Below, piece by piece: positions 1 to 7,059 of a stretch of 7,455 bases of DNA (positions are counted from its first letter, which is position 1; every line of letters begins with the position of its first letter). The stretch spans positions 1 to 7,455 of the forward strand of contig CAILKA010000561.1 in the NCBI GenBank assembly GCA_903834645.1, given 5' to 3'. The DNA is from an uncultured beta proteobacterium (GTDB taxonomy: Bacteria > Pseudomonadota > Gammaproteobacteria > Burkholderiales > Burkholderiaceae_C). The notes beneath the pieces were generated by a model. It did not search any database. It was given only the letters and a program-made list of their open reading frames with translations, and had not been told where the DNA came from. Both the position numbers and the translations under genes were made by a program.

Positions 1-1
1 C

Positions 2-262
2 TTCTTCTGGGAAGACGTGTTCAGCATGCTCGTGCTGGCGTTGCACACGGCCTACCTGGCTGCGCTCTTTTCCGGTGCCCTGGAGCCACGCGGGCAGATG
101 CTGCTGGCCCTGGCTGCCTACGCTGCCTACGTGGTCAACGCGGCGCAGTTCCTGCTCAAGCTGCGCGCCGCGCGGCTGGACGAGGCGCAGCGCCGCGAAG
201 ACGTCGGCGAGCGGCTGGGCAGATCGCACGGGAGCGCCGATCCGCTGGGGGCCTCGCGATGA
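2..262 (+). CDS. bchF: 3-vinyl bacteriochlorophyllide hydratase BchF, C-terminal part (5' truncated by window)
   Basis: BchF hydrates the 3-vinyl group of (bacterio)chlorophyllide to a 3-hydroxyethyl group, a step toward the 3-acetyl group of bacteriochlorophyll a. It is a small membrane protein. The open frame runs in from the left edge and gives 86 residues, roughly the C-terminal half of a protein usually about 160-180 residues long. The fragment opens with FFWEDVFSMLVLALHTAYL, a stretch I recognise as BchF-like. It holds two hydrophobic, probably membrane-spanning segments (about fragment residues 9-25 and 33-52), then a basic/acidic polar tail rich in Arg, Glu and Asp (about 53-86). The true start lies upstream; the GTG at 17 is an internal Val codon. 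The TGA stop at 260-262 overlaps the bchN ATG, and this position directly before bchN matches the usual bchF-N-B-H-L order. The short length available limits confidence slightly. Confidence 0.9.
   Translation, partial: FFWEDVFSMLVLALHTAYLAALFSGALEPRGQMLLALAAYAAYVVNAAQFLLKLRAARLDEAQRREDVGERLGRSHGSADPLGASR
259..262 (+). other. ATGA stop/start overlap of bchF and bchN
   Basis: The four bases ATGA hold the bchN start codon (259-261) and the bchF stop codon TGA (260-262). Such overlaps usually mean that ribosomes ending the first gene restart on the second. It supports co-transcription of the two genes and the choice of bchN start. Confidence 0.9.
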
Positions 263-1548
263 GTCCGGTGATCACGCTGCGGCCCGCGGAGGCCACGGGC
301 TGTGCCCAGGCTCCGGTGCTGCGCGAGCGCGGCCAGCGCGAAGTCTTCTGCGGGCTCACGGGCATTGTCTGGCTGCACCGCAAGATCCAGGACGCCTTCT
401 TCCTCGTCGTGGGCTCGCGCACCTGTGCGCACCTGCTGCAATCGGCTGCCGGCGTGATGATCTTCGCCGAGCCGCGCTTTGCCACCGCGATCATCGACGA
501 GCGCGACCTTGCCGGCCTGGCCGACGCACACGAGGAGCTCGACCGTGTGGTGACACGCCTGCTCACGCGGCGCGGCGACATCCGCACGCTCTTTCTCGTC
601 GGTTCCTGCCCGTCGGAGGTCATCAAGCTCGATCTCGCGCGGGCCGCGCAGCGCCTGAGCCAGCGCTTCGCGCCGCAGGTGAGAGTGCTCAACTACTCGG
701 GCAGCGGCATCGAGACCACCTTCACCCAGGGCGAGGACGCCTGCCTGGCCACCCTCGTGCCCGAGCTGCCGGCGCAGGCGCCCGGTGCCGAGCCGTCGCT
801 GCTGGTGGTGGGCGCGCTGGCCGACGTGGTGGAAGACCAGTTCGCCCGTCTGTTTGCCGCCATCGGCGTGCCGAGCGTGCACTTCCTGCCCGCTCGGCGC
901 AGCGACTCGATGCCGGCGGTGGGGCCGGGTACGCGGTTCCTGCTCGCCCAGCCCTTCCTGGCCGACACCGCGCGTGCCCTGATCGGGCGCGGCGCGCAGC
1001 GCGTGGCTGCGCCTTTCCCGCTGGGTGAGGAGGGCACCACGGCCTGGCTGCACGCAGGCGCCGCAGCCATGGGGCTCGCGGCCGACCGTGTGGAGTCTGC
1101 TGTGGCTGCGCCGCGAGCCCGCACCCGGCTGGCGCTGGAGCGGCTCAAGCCCGCCCTGGCTGGCAAGCGCATCTTCTTCTTCCCGGACTCCCAGCTCGAA
1201 GTGCCGATTGCGCGTTTCCTGGCCCGCGAGCTCGGCATGCGGCTCACCGAGGTGGGTACGCCCTACCTGCACCGTGAGCACCTGGCCGAGGAGTTGGCCT
1301 GGCTGCCCGCCTCCACGCGCCTGAGCGAGGGTCAGGACGTCGAGCGCCAGCTCGACCGCTGCCGCACCCTCGAGCCCGATCTGGTCGTCTGCGGGCTCGG
1401 ACTGGCCAACCCGCTGGAGGCCCAGGGCCTGACCACGAAGTGGGCCATCGAGCTCGTCTTCACCCCCATCCACGGCTACGAGCAGGCGGCCGATCTCGCC
1501 GAGCTCTTCGCGCGGCCGCTGCGTCGGCGCAAGCTGATTGCCGCCTGA
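259..1548 (+). CDS. bchN: DPOR NB-protein subunit BchN (light-independent protochlorophyllide reductase subunit N)
   Basis: BchN forms, with BchB, the catalytic NB-protein of dark-operative protochlorophyllide oxidoreductase, which reduces the C17=C18 double bond of protochlorophyllide using electrons from BchL. It is cytoplasmic and belongs to the nitrogenase component 1 (NifD-like) family. The product is 429 aa, close to the usual length of about 425. Three cysteines fit the known [4Fe-4S] ligands (Cys26, Cys51 and Cys112 in Rhodobacter capsulatus numbering) with a constant offset of 5: Cys31 (EVFCGLTGIVWLHRKIQDAF), Cys56 (GSRTCAHLLQSAAG) and Cys117 (LVGSCPSEVIKLDL). The C-terminal TTKWAIELVFTPIHGYEQAA is also typical. 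The ATG at 259 overlaps the bchF stop as ATGA. The upstream sequence is G-rich (GGGGG at 246-250) but has no clear AGGAGG, so translation is probably coupled to bchF. It appears complete and intact. Confidence 0.97.
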   Translation: MSPVITLRPAEATGCAQAPVLRERGQREVFCGLTGIVWLHRKIQDAFFLVVGSRTCAHLLQSAAGVMIFAEPRFATAIIDERDLAGLADAHEELDRVVTRLLTRRGDIRTLFLVGSCPSEVIKLDLARAAQRLSQRFAPQVRVLNYSGSGIETTFTQGEDACLATLVPELPAQAPGAEPSLLVVGALADVVEDQFARLFAAIGVPSVHFLPARRSDSMPAVGPGTRFLLAQPFLADTARALIGRGAQRVAAPFPLGEEGTTAWLHAGAAAMGLAADRVESAVAAPRARTRLALERLKPALAGKRIFFFPDSQLEVPIARFLARELGMRLTEVGTPYLHREHLAEELAWLPASTRLSEGQDVERQLDRCRTLEPDLVVCGLGLANPLEAQGLTTKWAIELVFTPIHGYEQAADLAELFARPLRRRKLIAA

Positions 1549-1550
1549 GG
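1547..1550 (+). promoter_or_regulatory. Probable ribosome binding site of bchB
   Basis: GAGG lies 5 nt before the ATG at 1556 and overlaps the bchN stop codon (1546-1548). It favours 1556 as the start of bchB over the in-frame ATG at 1538, which lies inside the bchN end and would add six residues (MPPEAR) before the conserved MQLTLWTYEGPPHIGAMR. Confidence 0.6.
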
Positions 1551-1555
1551 CCCGC

Positions 1556-3250
1556 ATGCAGCTCACGCTCTGGACCTACGAAGGCCCCCCGCACATCGGT
1601 GCGATGCGCATCGCCACCGCGATGCGCGGGCTGCACTACGTGCTGCACGCCCCGCAGGGCGACACCTACGCCGACCTGCTCTTCACGATGATCGAGCGGC
1701 GCGACCACCGTCCGCCCGTCACCTACACCACCTTCCAGGCGCGCGACCTCGGCAGCGACACGGCAGAGCTCTTCAAGAACGCTGCGCGCGAGGCTTTCGA
1801 GCGCTTCCGCCCTGAGGCGCTGATCGTGGGGGCCTCGTGCACCGCCGAGCTGATCCAGGACGACCCGGGCGGGCTGGCCGAAGCACTGGATCTGCCCGTG
1901 CCCGTGGTCCCGCTGGAGCTGCCGGCCTACCAGCGCAAGGAAAACTGGGGCGCGAGCGAAACCTTCTACCAGTTGGTACGCGCGATGTGCAGCCGCACCG
2001 CACCGCCCGCTGGCACGCGGCGCGAGGTGCCGGTGGGGCGGCGTGCCACCTGCAACATCCTCGGCCCCACGGCGCTGGGCTTTCGCCACCGCGACGACCT
2101 GCGCGAGGTGCGCCGGATGCTCGAGCGCATGGGGGTGGAAGTCAACGTGGTCGCGCCATGGGGCGCGAGCCCGAACGACCTCGCCCAGCTCGGCGAGGCC
2201 GACTTCAACGTCGTGCTGGTGCCCGAGGTGGCGGCTTCCGCGGCCCAGTATCTGCAGCGCGTGTTCGGCCAGCCGATGACGCGCACGATCCCGATCGGCG
2301 TGGGCGCCACGCGGGAATTCATCGCCGAGGTTGCGGCACTGGCAGGGGTCGACCCGCGCGGTGCGCTGGAGGATGCGAGCGAGCGCTCGACCTGGTACGC
2401 CCGTTCGGTGGATTCCACCTACCTCACCGGCAAGCGCGTGTTCGTGTTCGGCGATGCGAGCCATGCGGTGGCGGCTGCGCGCGTGGCGGCCCGAGAATTC
2501 GGCTTCGAGGTGGTGGGCCTGGGCACCTACAGCCGGGAGTTCGCTCGCGACGTGCGCGAGGCGGCCAAGCTCTACGGCGTGGAGCCGCTCATCACGGACG
2601 ACTACCTCGAGGTCGAGGCGAAGGTCGCCGAGCTGCAGCCCGAGCTGGTGCTGGGCACGCAGATGGAGCGCCACATCGCCAAGCGGCTGGGCATCCCGTG
2701 CGCGGTGATCTCCGCCCCGATGCACGTGCAGGACTTTCCCGCCCGGCATGCGCCGCAGATGGGCTTCGAGGGCGCCAACGTGCTCTTCGACACCTGGGTG
2801 CACCCGCTGATGATGGGCCTGGAGGAACACCTGCTGACGATGTTCCGTGGGGACTTCGAGTTCCACGACGCGGCGCCGGCTTCGCACCTGGGGTCGGCAA
2901 AGTCGCGCGTTGCCGGGGTCGAGGCCCCTGGCGCTGCGGCAGGCGCGACGGAAGCGGCAGGGGCAGAGCCCGAATCGCCCGCCGTCGAGCCGGCGAGTAC
3001 AGGCGTGCCGTCACCGGACGAAGCTGCTGACGCCGCAATCGCCGGGCCGGCCGTCGCCACGCTCCCCGAGCCGGCCCGCGTGCCCACCAGCGCCTCGTGG
3101 GCGGCCGACGCCGAGCGCGAGCTGCAGAAGATCCCTTTCTTCGTGCGCGGCAAGGCGCGGCGCAACACCGAACGCTTTGCCCTCGAGAAGGGCCTGGCGA
3201 CCATCACCGTTGACACGCTGTATGACGCGAAGGCCCACTACTCCCGCTGA
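1556..3250 (+). CDS. bchB: DPOR NB-protein subunit BchB (light-independent protochlorophyllide reductase subunit B)
   Basis: BchB pairs with BchN in the NB-protein of DPOR, binds protochlorophyllide and supplies residues for its stereospecific reduction. The product is 564 aa, longer than the roughly 510-530 aa I recall for the family. The start at 1556 gives the family N-terminus MQLTLWTYEGPPHIG. Asp36 (APQGDTYADLL) matches the unusual aspartate ligand of the NB [4Fe-4S] cluster. With an offset of 12, Asp286 (RSVDSTYLTGKRVFVFGD) and His390 (ISAPMHVQDFP) fall where the catalytic Asp274 and His378 of R. capsulatus BchB would be; this mapping is from memory. Residues about 1-440 form the nitrogenase-like domain, 440-512 an Ala/Pro/Glu-rich linker, and 513-564 the small C-terminal PCP_red domain (ELQKIPFFVRGKARRNTE). 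The 7-nt gap after bchN and 29-nt overlap with bchH place it firmly in the operon. Confidence 0.97.
   Translation: MQLTLWTYEGPPHIGAMRIATAMRGLHYVLHAPQGDTYADLLFTMIERRDHRPPVTYTTFQARDLGSDTAELFKNAAREAFERFRPEALIVGASCTAELIQDDPGGLAEALDLPVPVVPLELPAYQRKENWGASETFYQLVRAMCSRTAPPAGTRREVPVGRRATCNILGPTALGFRHRDDLREVRRMLERMGVEVNVVAPWGASPNDLAQLGEADFNVVLVPEVAASAAQYLQRVFGQPMTRTIPIGVGATREFIAEVAALAGVDPRGALEDASERSTWYARSVDSTYLTGKRVFVFGDASHAVAAARVAAREFGFEVVGLGTYSREFARDVREAAKLYGVEPLITDDYLEVEAKVAELQPELVLGTQMERHIAKRLGIPCAVISAPMHVQDFPARHAPQMGFEGANVLFDTWVHPLMMGLEEHLLTMFRGDFEFHDAAPASHLGSAKSRVAGVEAPGAAAGATEAAGAEPESPAVEPASTGVPSPDEAADAAIAGPAVATLPEPARVPTSASWAADAERELQKIPFFVRGKARRNTERFALEKGLATITVDTLYDAKAHYSR
2873..3091 (+). other. 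Ala/Pro/Glu-rich low-complexity linker inside BchB
   Basis: BchB residues about 440-512 are dominated by Ala, Pro, Glu, Gly, Ser and Val (for example PGAAAGATEAAGAEPESPA) with very few aromatic or large hydrophobic residues, so the segment is probably disordered. It joins the nitrogenase-like domain, ending near LEEHLLTMFRGDFEF, to the C-terminal PCP_red domain starting near SWAADAERELQK. The frame stays open through it and both flanks are conserved, so it is a lengthened linker and not a frameshift. It accounts for most of the extra length of this BchB. Confidence 0.75.
3222..3250 (+). other. 29-nt overlap of the bchB end and bchH start
   Basis: These bases encode the last nine BchB residues (YDAKAHYSR plus stop) and, in another frame, the first BchH residues (MTRRPTTPA onward). 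The sequence before ATG 3222 (ccatcaccgttgacacgctg) has no purine-rich ribosome binding site. This suggests that bchH is translated by ribosomes already moving through bchB, or starts at a later weak codon. Confidence 0.7.
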
Positions 3251-6200
3251 GCCGGACGCCGCCGCGCGCACGCCCATCCGTGTGGTGATCGTGTCGATGG
3301 ACACGCACCTGGCGAGCGCGACTGACCGCGCGCGGCCGCAGCTCGCGCGGGATTACCCGGGGCTCGAGTTGCGCACGCACGCGGCCTCCGAGTTCGTTGG
3401 CGATGAGCAGCGCCTGGCGCGCTGCCGCGCCGACATTGCGCAGGCCGACATCGTCGTGGCAGCGATGCTTTTCCTGGAAGACCACTTCCTGCCCATCCTG
3501 GCAGACCTGCAGGCCAGGCGCACGCAATGCGATGCGATGCTGTGCATGGTCTCCGCGGGTGAGGTGGTGCGCCTGACGCGGCTGGGTGCCTTCGACATGG
3601 ACAAGCCCGCCAGCGGGCCCATGGCGCTGCTCAAGCGGCTGCGTGGCAGCAAGGACAAGGACAAGGCCCCCGCCACCGGTGGCGCCGCGCAGATGAAGAT
3701 GCTGCGGCGCCTGCCACAGATGCTGCGTTTCATCCCTGGAACGGCGCAGGACGTGCGCGCCTACTTCCTGGCCATGCAGTATTGGCTGGGCGGGTCGGAC
3801 GAGAACGTGCTCAACCTGGTGCGCCACCTGGTGGACCGTTACGCCGATGGCCCGCGCCGACCCCTGCGCGGCCTGCACAAGGCGGCCGCGCCGGTGGAGT
3901 ACCCCGAGGTGGGCGTCTACCACCCGCGCATGCGGCCGCGCCTGGCCGCCGAGGACCAGGCGCTTCCGGCGCTGCCTGACGGGATGCCGGCACGAGGCAC
4001 GGTGGGCCTGCTGCTGTTGCGCTCGTACCTGCTGGCTGGCAACGCAGGTCACTACGATGGCGTCGTGGCGGCGATGGAGTCGCGCGGGCTGCGCGTGGTG
4101 CCCGCCTTTGCCGCCGGCCTGGATGCGCGCCCGGCCATCGAGCGCTTCTTCACGAAGGACGGTCGCTCGACGGTGGATGCCGTGGTGTCGCTCACCGGCT
4201 TCTCGCTCGTCGGCGGCCCGGCCTACAACGATGCCCACGCGGCCGAGGAAGTGCTGGCCCAGCTGGACGTCCCCTACGTCGCGGCGCACCCGGTTGAATT
4301 CCAGACGCTCGAGCAATGGGGCGGCTCCGAGCGCGGGCTGCTGCCGGTGGAGAGCACGATCATGGTGGCGATCCCGGAGCTCGATGGTGCCACCGGGCCC
4401 ACCGTCTTCGGCGGCCGTGTCGGTGCGCCAGGCTCCACCTGCCAGGGCTGCCACGAGCGCTGCACCTTTCACGAAGGGCAGGGCGCGCGCGACATGCACC
4501 CGTGCCCCGAGCGGGCGCGTACGCTGGCCGACCGTGTCGCCAAGCTCGTGGCGCTGCGCCGCGGCGCGCGCGCCGAGCGGCGTGTGGCGCTTGTGCTCTT
4601 CAACTTCCCGCCCAACGCCGGCAACGTCGGCACGGCTGCCTTCCTCGGGGTCTTCGAGTCGGTCTACAACACGCTGGCCGGGATGCGCGAGCAGGGCTAC
4701 ACGGTGGAGATGCCCGCCAGCGTGGATGCGCTGCGCACGGCGCTGCTGGCGGGCAATGCGGCGCTGCATGGCGCAGACGCCAACGTGCACGCCCTCGTGC
4801 GCACCGATGACCACGTGCGGCGCGAGCGCTGGCTCAAGGAGATCGAGGCGCAGTGGGGCCCGGCACCGGGCCGACACCTCACCAATGGCGCGGCACTCTT
4901 CGTGCTCGGGCGGCAGTTCGGCAACGTGCTCGTGGCGGTGCAGCCTGGCTTCGGGTACGAGGGCGACCCGATGCGGCTGCTCTTCGAAAAGGGCCTGGCG
5001 CCCACGCATGCCTTCTCGGCTTTCTACCGCTACCTGCGCGAGGACTTCCGTGCCCAGGCGGTGCTGCATTTCGGCACGCACGGCGCGCTCGAGTTCATGC
5101 CGGGCAAGCAAAGCGGGCTGTCGGGAAACTGCTGGCCTGACCGCCTGATCGGCGACCTGCCCAACGTCTATCTGTACGCGTCGAACAACCCTTCGGAGGG
5201 TGCGATCGCCAAGCGCCGCTCCGGGGCGACGCTGGTGAGCTACCTGACGCCCCCCGTGGCGCAGGCGGGCCTGTATCGTGGCCTCGTCGAGCTGAAGGCG
5301 TCGATCGACCGCTGGCGCACGCTCGAGCCCGAGGCGGGCGAGCGCACGGAGCTGGCGCAGCTGGTGCAGGCTCAGGCGGCCGCGCTCGATCTCGTGCCGG
5401 CCGAGCCGGCGTGGGAAACCCGATCCGGCGGCGAGGTCGAGACGCGCATCGTGGCGCTGGCTGCCCAGGTGCTAGAGCTCGAGTACACGTTGATCCCGCA
5501 CGGGCTGCACGTGGTCGGGCGCACGCCTGGCGAGACCGAGCGCGCCGATTTGCTGCTTGCGATGTCCGAGGGCGGGTCGGTGCAGCTGGACCGCGCCCAG
5601 GCGCAGGCGCTGGCCGCCGGATGCAAGGCCGAGGAGGTGCTCGTGGCCATGGGCGTCAAGCGCGACCCGGAGCGGCTGGCGGCGCTGCGCGAGCTCGAGC
5701 AGGCCGCGGCCCACCTGGCACGCGACACCGAGCTCGAGGGGATTCTTCGCGCGCTCGATGGCCGCTACCTGCGGCCCGCTCCCGGCGGAGATGTGCTGCG
5801 TACCCCGCAGATCCTGCCCACCGGACGCAACCTGCACGGATTCGACCCCTTCCGCATCCCGAGCGCCTTTGCCGTGCAGGACGGCGCGCGCCAGGCCGAG
5901 CGGCTGCTCGCACGACACGCCGCTGACGGCAACCCGCTGCCCGAATCGATCGCGATGGTGCTCTGGGGCACCGACAACCTCAAGAGCGAAGGCGCACCGA
6001 TCGGACAGGCCCTGGCGCTGATGGGCGCGCGCCCGCGCTTCGACAGCTACGGACGCGTGGCCGGCGCGCTGCTGGTCCCGCTGGCCGAGCTCGGCCGGCC
6101 GCGCATCGATGTCGTGATCACGCTCTCGGGCATCTTCCGCGACCTGATGCCGCTGCAGATCAAGGTGCTGGCCGAGGCCGCCTATCTGGCCGCCGCGGCC

Positions 6201-7019
6201 GACGAGCCCAGCGAGCTCAACTTCGTGCGCAAGCACGCGCTGGACTACCAGGTGCAGCACGGCTGCACGCTGGAGGTGGCTTCGTTGCGCGTGTACGGCA
6301 ACGCCGAGGGCGCCTACGGATCCAACGTCAACAACCTGGTGGAAAGCAGCCGCTGGGAGGGCGAGGACGAGCTCGCCGAGACCTACTCACGGCGCAAGGG
6401 CTTTGCCTACGGCGTCAACGGCCGGCCGCAGAAGCAGCCCGAGCTGCTGCAAAGCGTGCTGTCCCATGTGCAGCTGACGTACCAGAACCTAGATTCGGTG
6501 GAGCTCGGCGTGACGACGGTGGACAACTACTTCGACACGCTGGGCGGCATCACGGGCGCCGTCAAGCGCGCGCGCGGTGGCCACACGCCCCCCGTCTACA
6601 TCGGCGACCAGACGCGCGGCGAGGGCACGGTGCGCACGCTGACCGAGCAGGTGGCGCTCGAGACGCGCACCCGCATGCTCAACCCGAAGTGGTACGAGAG
6701 CATGCTCGACCACGGTTACGAGGGCGTGCGCCAGATCGAGGCGCACCTGACCAACACGATGGGCTGGTCGGCCACGACCGGTCAGGTCCAGCCCTGGGTC
6801 TACCAGCAGCTCGCGCAGACCTTCGTGCTCGATGACGCGATGCGAGACCGCCTGGCGCGGCTCAACCCTGCGGCCTCGGCCAAGGTGGCGAACCGGTTGC
6901 TCGAGGCGCAGGCCCGGCAGTACTGGAGCCCGGATGAACAGACGCTCGAGGCGCTGCGGCGCGCGGGCGAGGAACTCGAGGACCGACTCGAGGGCGTGCA
7001 CGAGAGGGCCGTGGCTTGA
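3222..7019 (+). CDS. bchH: Magnesium chelatase large subunit BchH
   Basis: BchH binds protoporphyrin IX and, with the ATPase subunits BchI and BchD, inserts Mg2+ to open the bacteriochlorophyll branch of tetrapyrrole synthesis. The product from ATG 3222 is 1265 aa, somewhat longer than the roughly 1190 aa of Rhodobacter forms. Residues about 18-185 look like the BchH N-terminal domain (IRVVIVSMDTHLAS). The rest is the CobN/Mg-chelatase domain, including VLFNFPPNAGNVGTAAFLGV and HFGTHGALEFMPGKQ (His616, His620, Glu624), which probably carries the active-site glutamate. The end is typical (NTMGWSATTGQVQPWVYQQL and EELEDRLEGVHE). Cys407, Cys410, Cys414 and Cys428 form a possible Fe-S site. A charged KDKDK stretch (144-148) sits in a probable loop. 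The frame stays open to 2847, but that part is bchB read in another frame. No Shine-Dalgarno precedes 3222; GTG 3282 or 3285 and ATG 3297 are later in-frame options, but they would cut into or remove the first conserved strand. Confidence 0.97.
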   Translation: MTRRPTTPAEPDAAARTPIRVVIVSMDTHLASATDRARPQLARDYPGLELRTHAASEFVGDEQRLARCRADIAQADIVVAAMLFLEDHFLPILADLQARRTQCDAMLCMVSAGEVVRLTRLGAFDMDKPASGPMALLKRLRGSKDKDKAPATGGAAQMKMLRRLPQMLRFIPGTAQDVRAYFLAMQYWLGGSDENVLNLVRHLVDRYADGPRRPLRGLHKAAAPVEYPEVGVYHPRMRPRLAAEDQALPALPDGMPARGTVGLLLLRSYLLAGNAGHYDGVVAAMESRGLRVVPAFAAGLDARPAIERFFTKDGRSTVDAVVSLTGFSLVGGPAYNDAHAAEEVLAQLDVPYVAAHPVEFQTLEQWGGSERGLLPVESTIMVAIPELDGATGPTVFGGRVGAPGSTCQGCHERCTFHEGQGARDMHPCPERARTLADRVAKLVALRRGARAERRVALVLFNFPPNAGNVGTAAFLGVFESVYNTLAGMREQGYTVEMPASVDALRTALLAGNAALHGADANVHALVRTDDHVRRERWLKEIEAQWGPAPGRHLTNGAALFVLGRQFGNVLVAVQPGFGYEGDPMRLLFEKGLAPTHAFSAFYRYLREDFRAQAVLHFGTHGALEFMPGKQSGLSGNCWPDRLIGDLPNVYLYASNNPSEGAIAKRRSGATLVSYLTPPVAQAGLYRGLVELKASIDRWRTLEPEAGERTELAQLVQAQAAALDLVPAEPAWETRSGGEVETRIVALAAQVLELEYTLIPHGLHVVGRTPGETERADLLLAMSEGGSVQLDRAQAQALAAGCKAEEVLVAMGVKRDPERLAALRELEQAAAHLARDTELEGILRALDGRYLRPAPGGDVLRTPQILPTGRNLHGFDPFRIPSAFAVQDGARQAERLLARHAADGNPLPESIAMVLWGTDNLKSEGAPIGQALALMGARPRFDSYGRVAGALLVPLAELGRPRIDVVITLSGIFRDLMPLQIKVLAEAAYLAAAADEPSELNFVRKHALDYQVQHGCTLEVASLRVYGNAEGAYGSNVNNLVESSRWEGEDELAETYSRRKGFAYGVNGRPQKQPELLQSVLSHVQLTYQNLDSVELGVTTVDNYFDTLGGITGAVKRARGGHTPPVYIGDQTRGEGTVRTLTEQVALETRTRMLNPKWYESMLDHGYEGVRQIEAHLTNTMGWSATTGQVQPWVYQQLAQTFVLDDAMRDRLARLNPAASAKVANRLLEAQARQYWSPDEQTLEALRRAGEELEDRLEGVHERAVA
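4440..4505 (+). other. Four-cysteine motif in BchH (possible Fe-S ligands)
   Basis: The codons encode Cys407, Cys410, Cys414 and Cys428 in the arrangement C-x2-C-x3-C-x13-C, within STCQGCHERCTFHEGQG and followed by MHPCPERA. A similar cysteine patch occurs in other proteobacterial BchH proteins as I remember them, and R. capsulatus BchH has been reported to hold an oxygen-sensitive iron-sulfur cluster. That these particular cysteines bind it is inference. Confidence 0.55.
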
Positions 7020-7059
7020 GCGCAGCAGACGCAGCGCGACACGGCGAGGAAACACCCAC
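7020..7059 (+). other. 40-nt bchH-bchL intergenic gap
   Basis: This is the longest non-coding stretch in the window. Apart from the ribosome binding site of bchL it holds nothing I can support: no GC-rich hairpin followed by a T run, no clear promoter and no regulator site of the TGT-N12-ACA type. bchL is therefore most likely read through from bchH. Confidence 0.7.
7046..7050 (+). promoter_or_regulatory. Ribosome binding site of bchL
   Basis: GAGGA, extending to GAGGAAA, lies 9 nt before the ATG at 7060. It is the clearest Shine-Dalgarno in the window and fixes the bchL start. A site of its own would let the reductase component be made at a level not tied to bchH translation. Confidence 0.8.

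Noticed and set aside
75..1028. 317-aa plus-strand frame overlapping bchF and bchN
   Set aside because: Out-of-frame reading of two recognised genes; Arg/Ala/Pro-rich with no motif.
127..1566. 479-aa open frame on the minus strand opposite bchF/bchN
   Set aside because: It lies antisense to clear bchF and bchN coding sequence. Its translation is Arg/Gly/Ala/His-rich with no recognisable domain. Long antisense frames arise because third-position G/C in the sense strand removes stop codons.
1460..2887. 475-aa open frame on the minus strand opposite bchB
   Set aside because: Same cause: shadow of bchB with biased composition, no domain and no plausible regulatory context.
2847..3221. In-frame upstream extension of bchH by 125 codons
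   Set aside because: This part is the linker and C-terminal domain of BchB read in another frame. It is Arg/Ser/Pro-rich and unlike any BchH N-terminus, so the start at 3222 is preferred.
3651..3666. Short AAGGAC-type direct repeat encoding KDKDK in BchH
   Set aside because: Fewer than three copies of a 6-nt unit inside a charged loop; too short to be a meaningful repeat or a supported slippage site.
3204..5111. 635-aa open frame on the minus strand opposite the first half of bchH
   Set aside because: Striking length, but fully antisense to conserved bchH codons, with His/Arg/Gly/Gln-rich low-information sequence. Absence of stops is expected at this base composition.
7020..7059. Possible terminator or PpsR/CrtJ-type site (TGT-N12-ACA) before bchL
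   Set aside because: No stable hairpin plus T run and no TGT half-site are present in the gap. The operon promoter and such operators would be expected upstream of bchF, outside the window.
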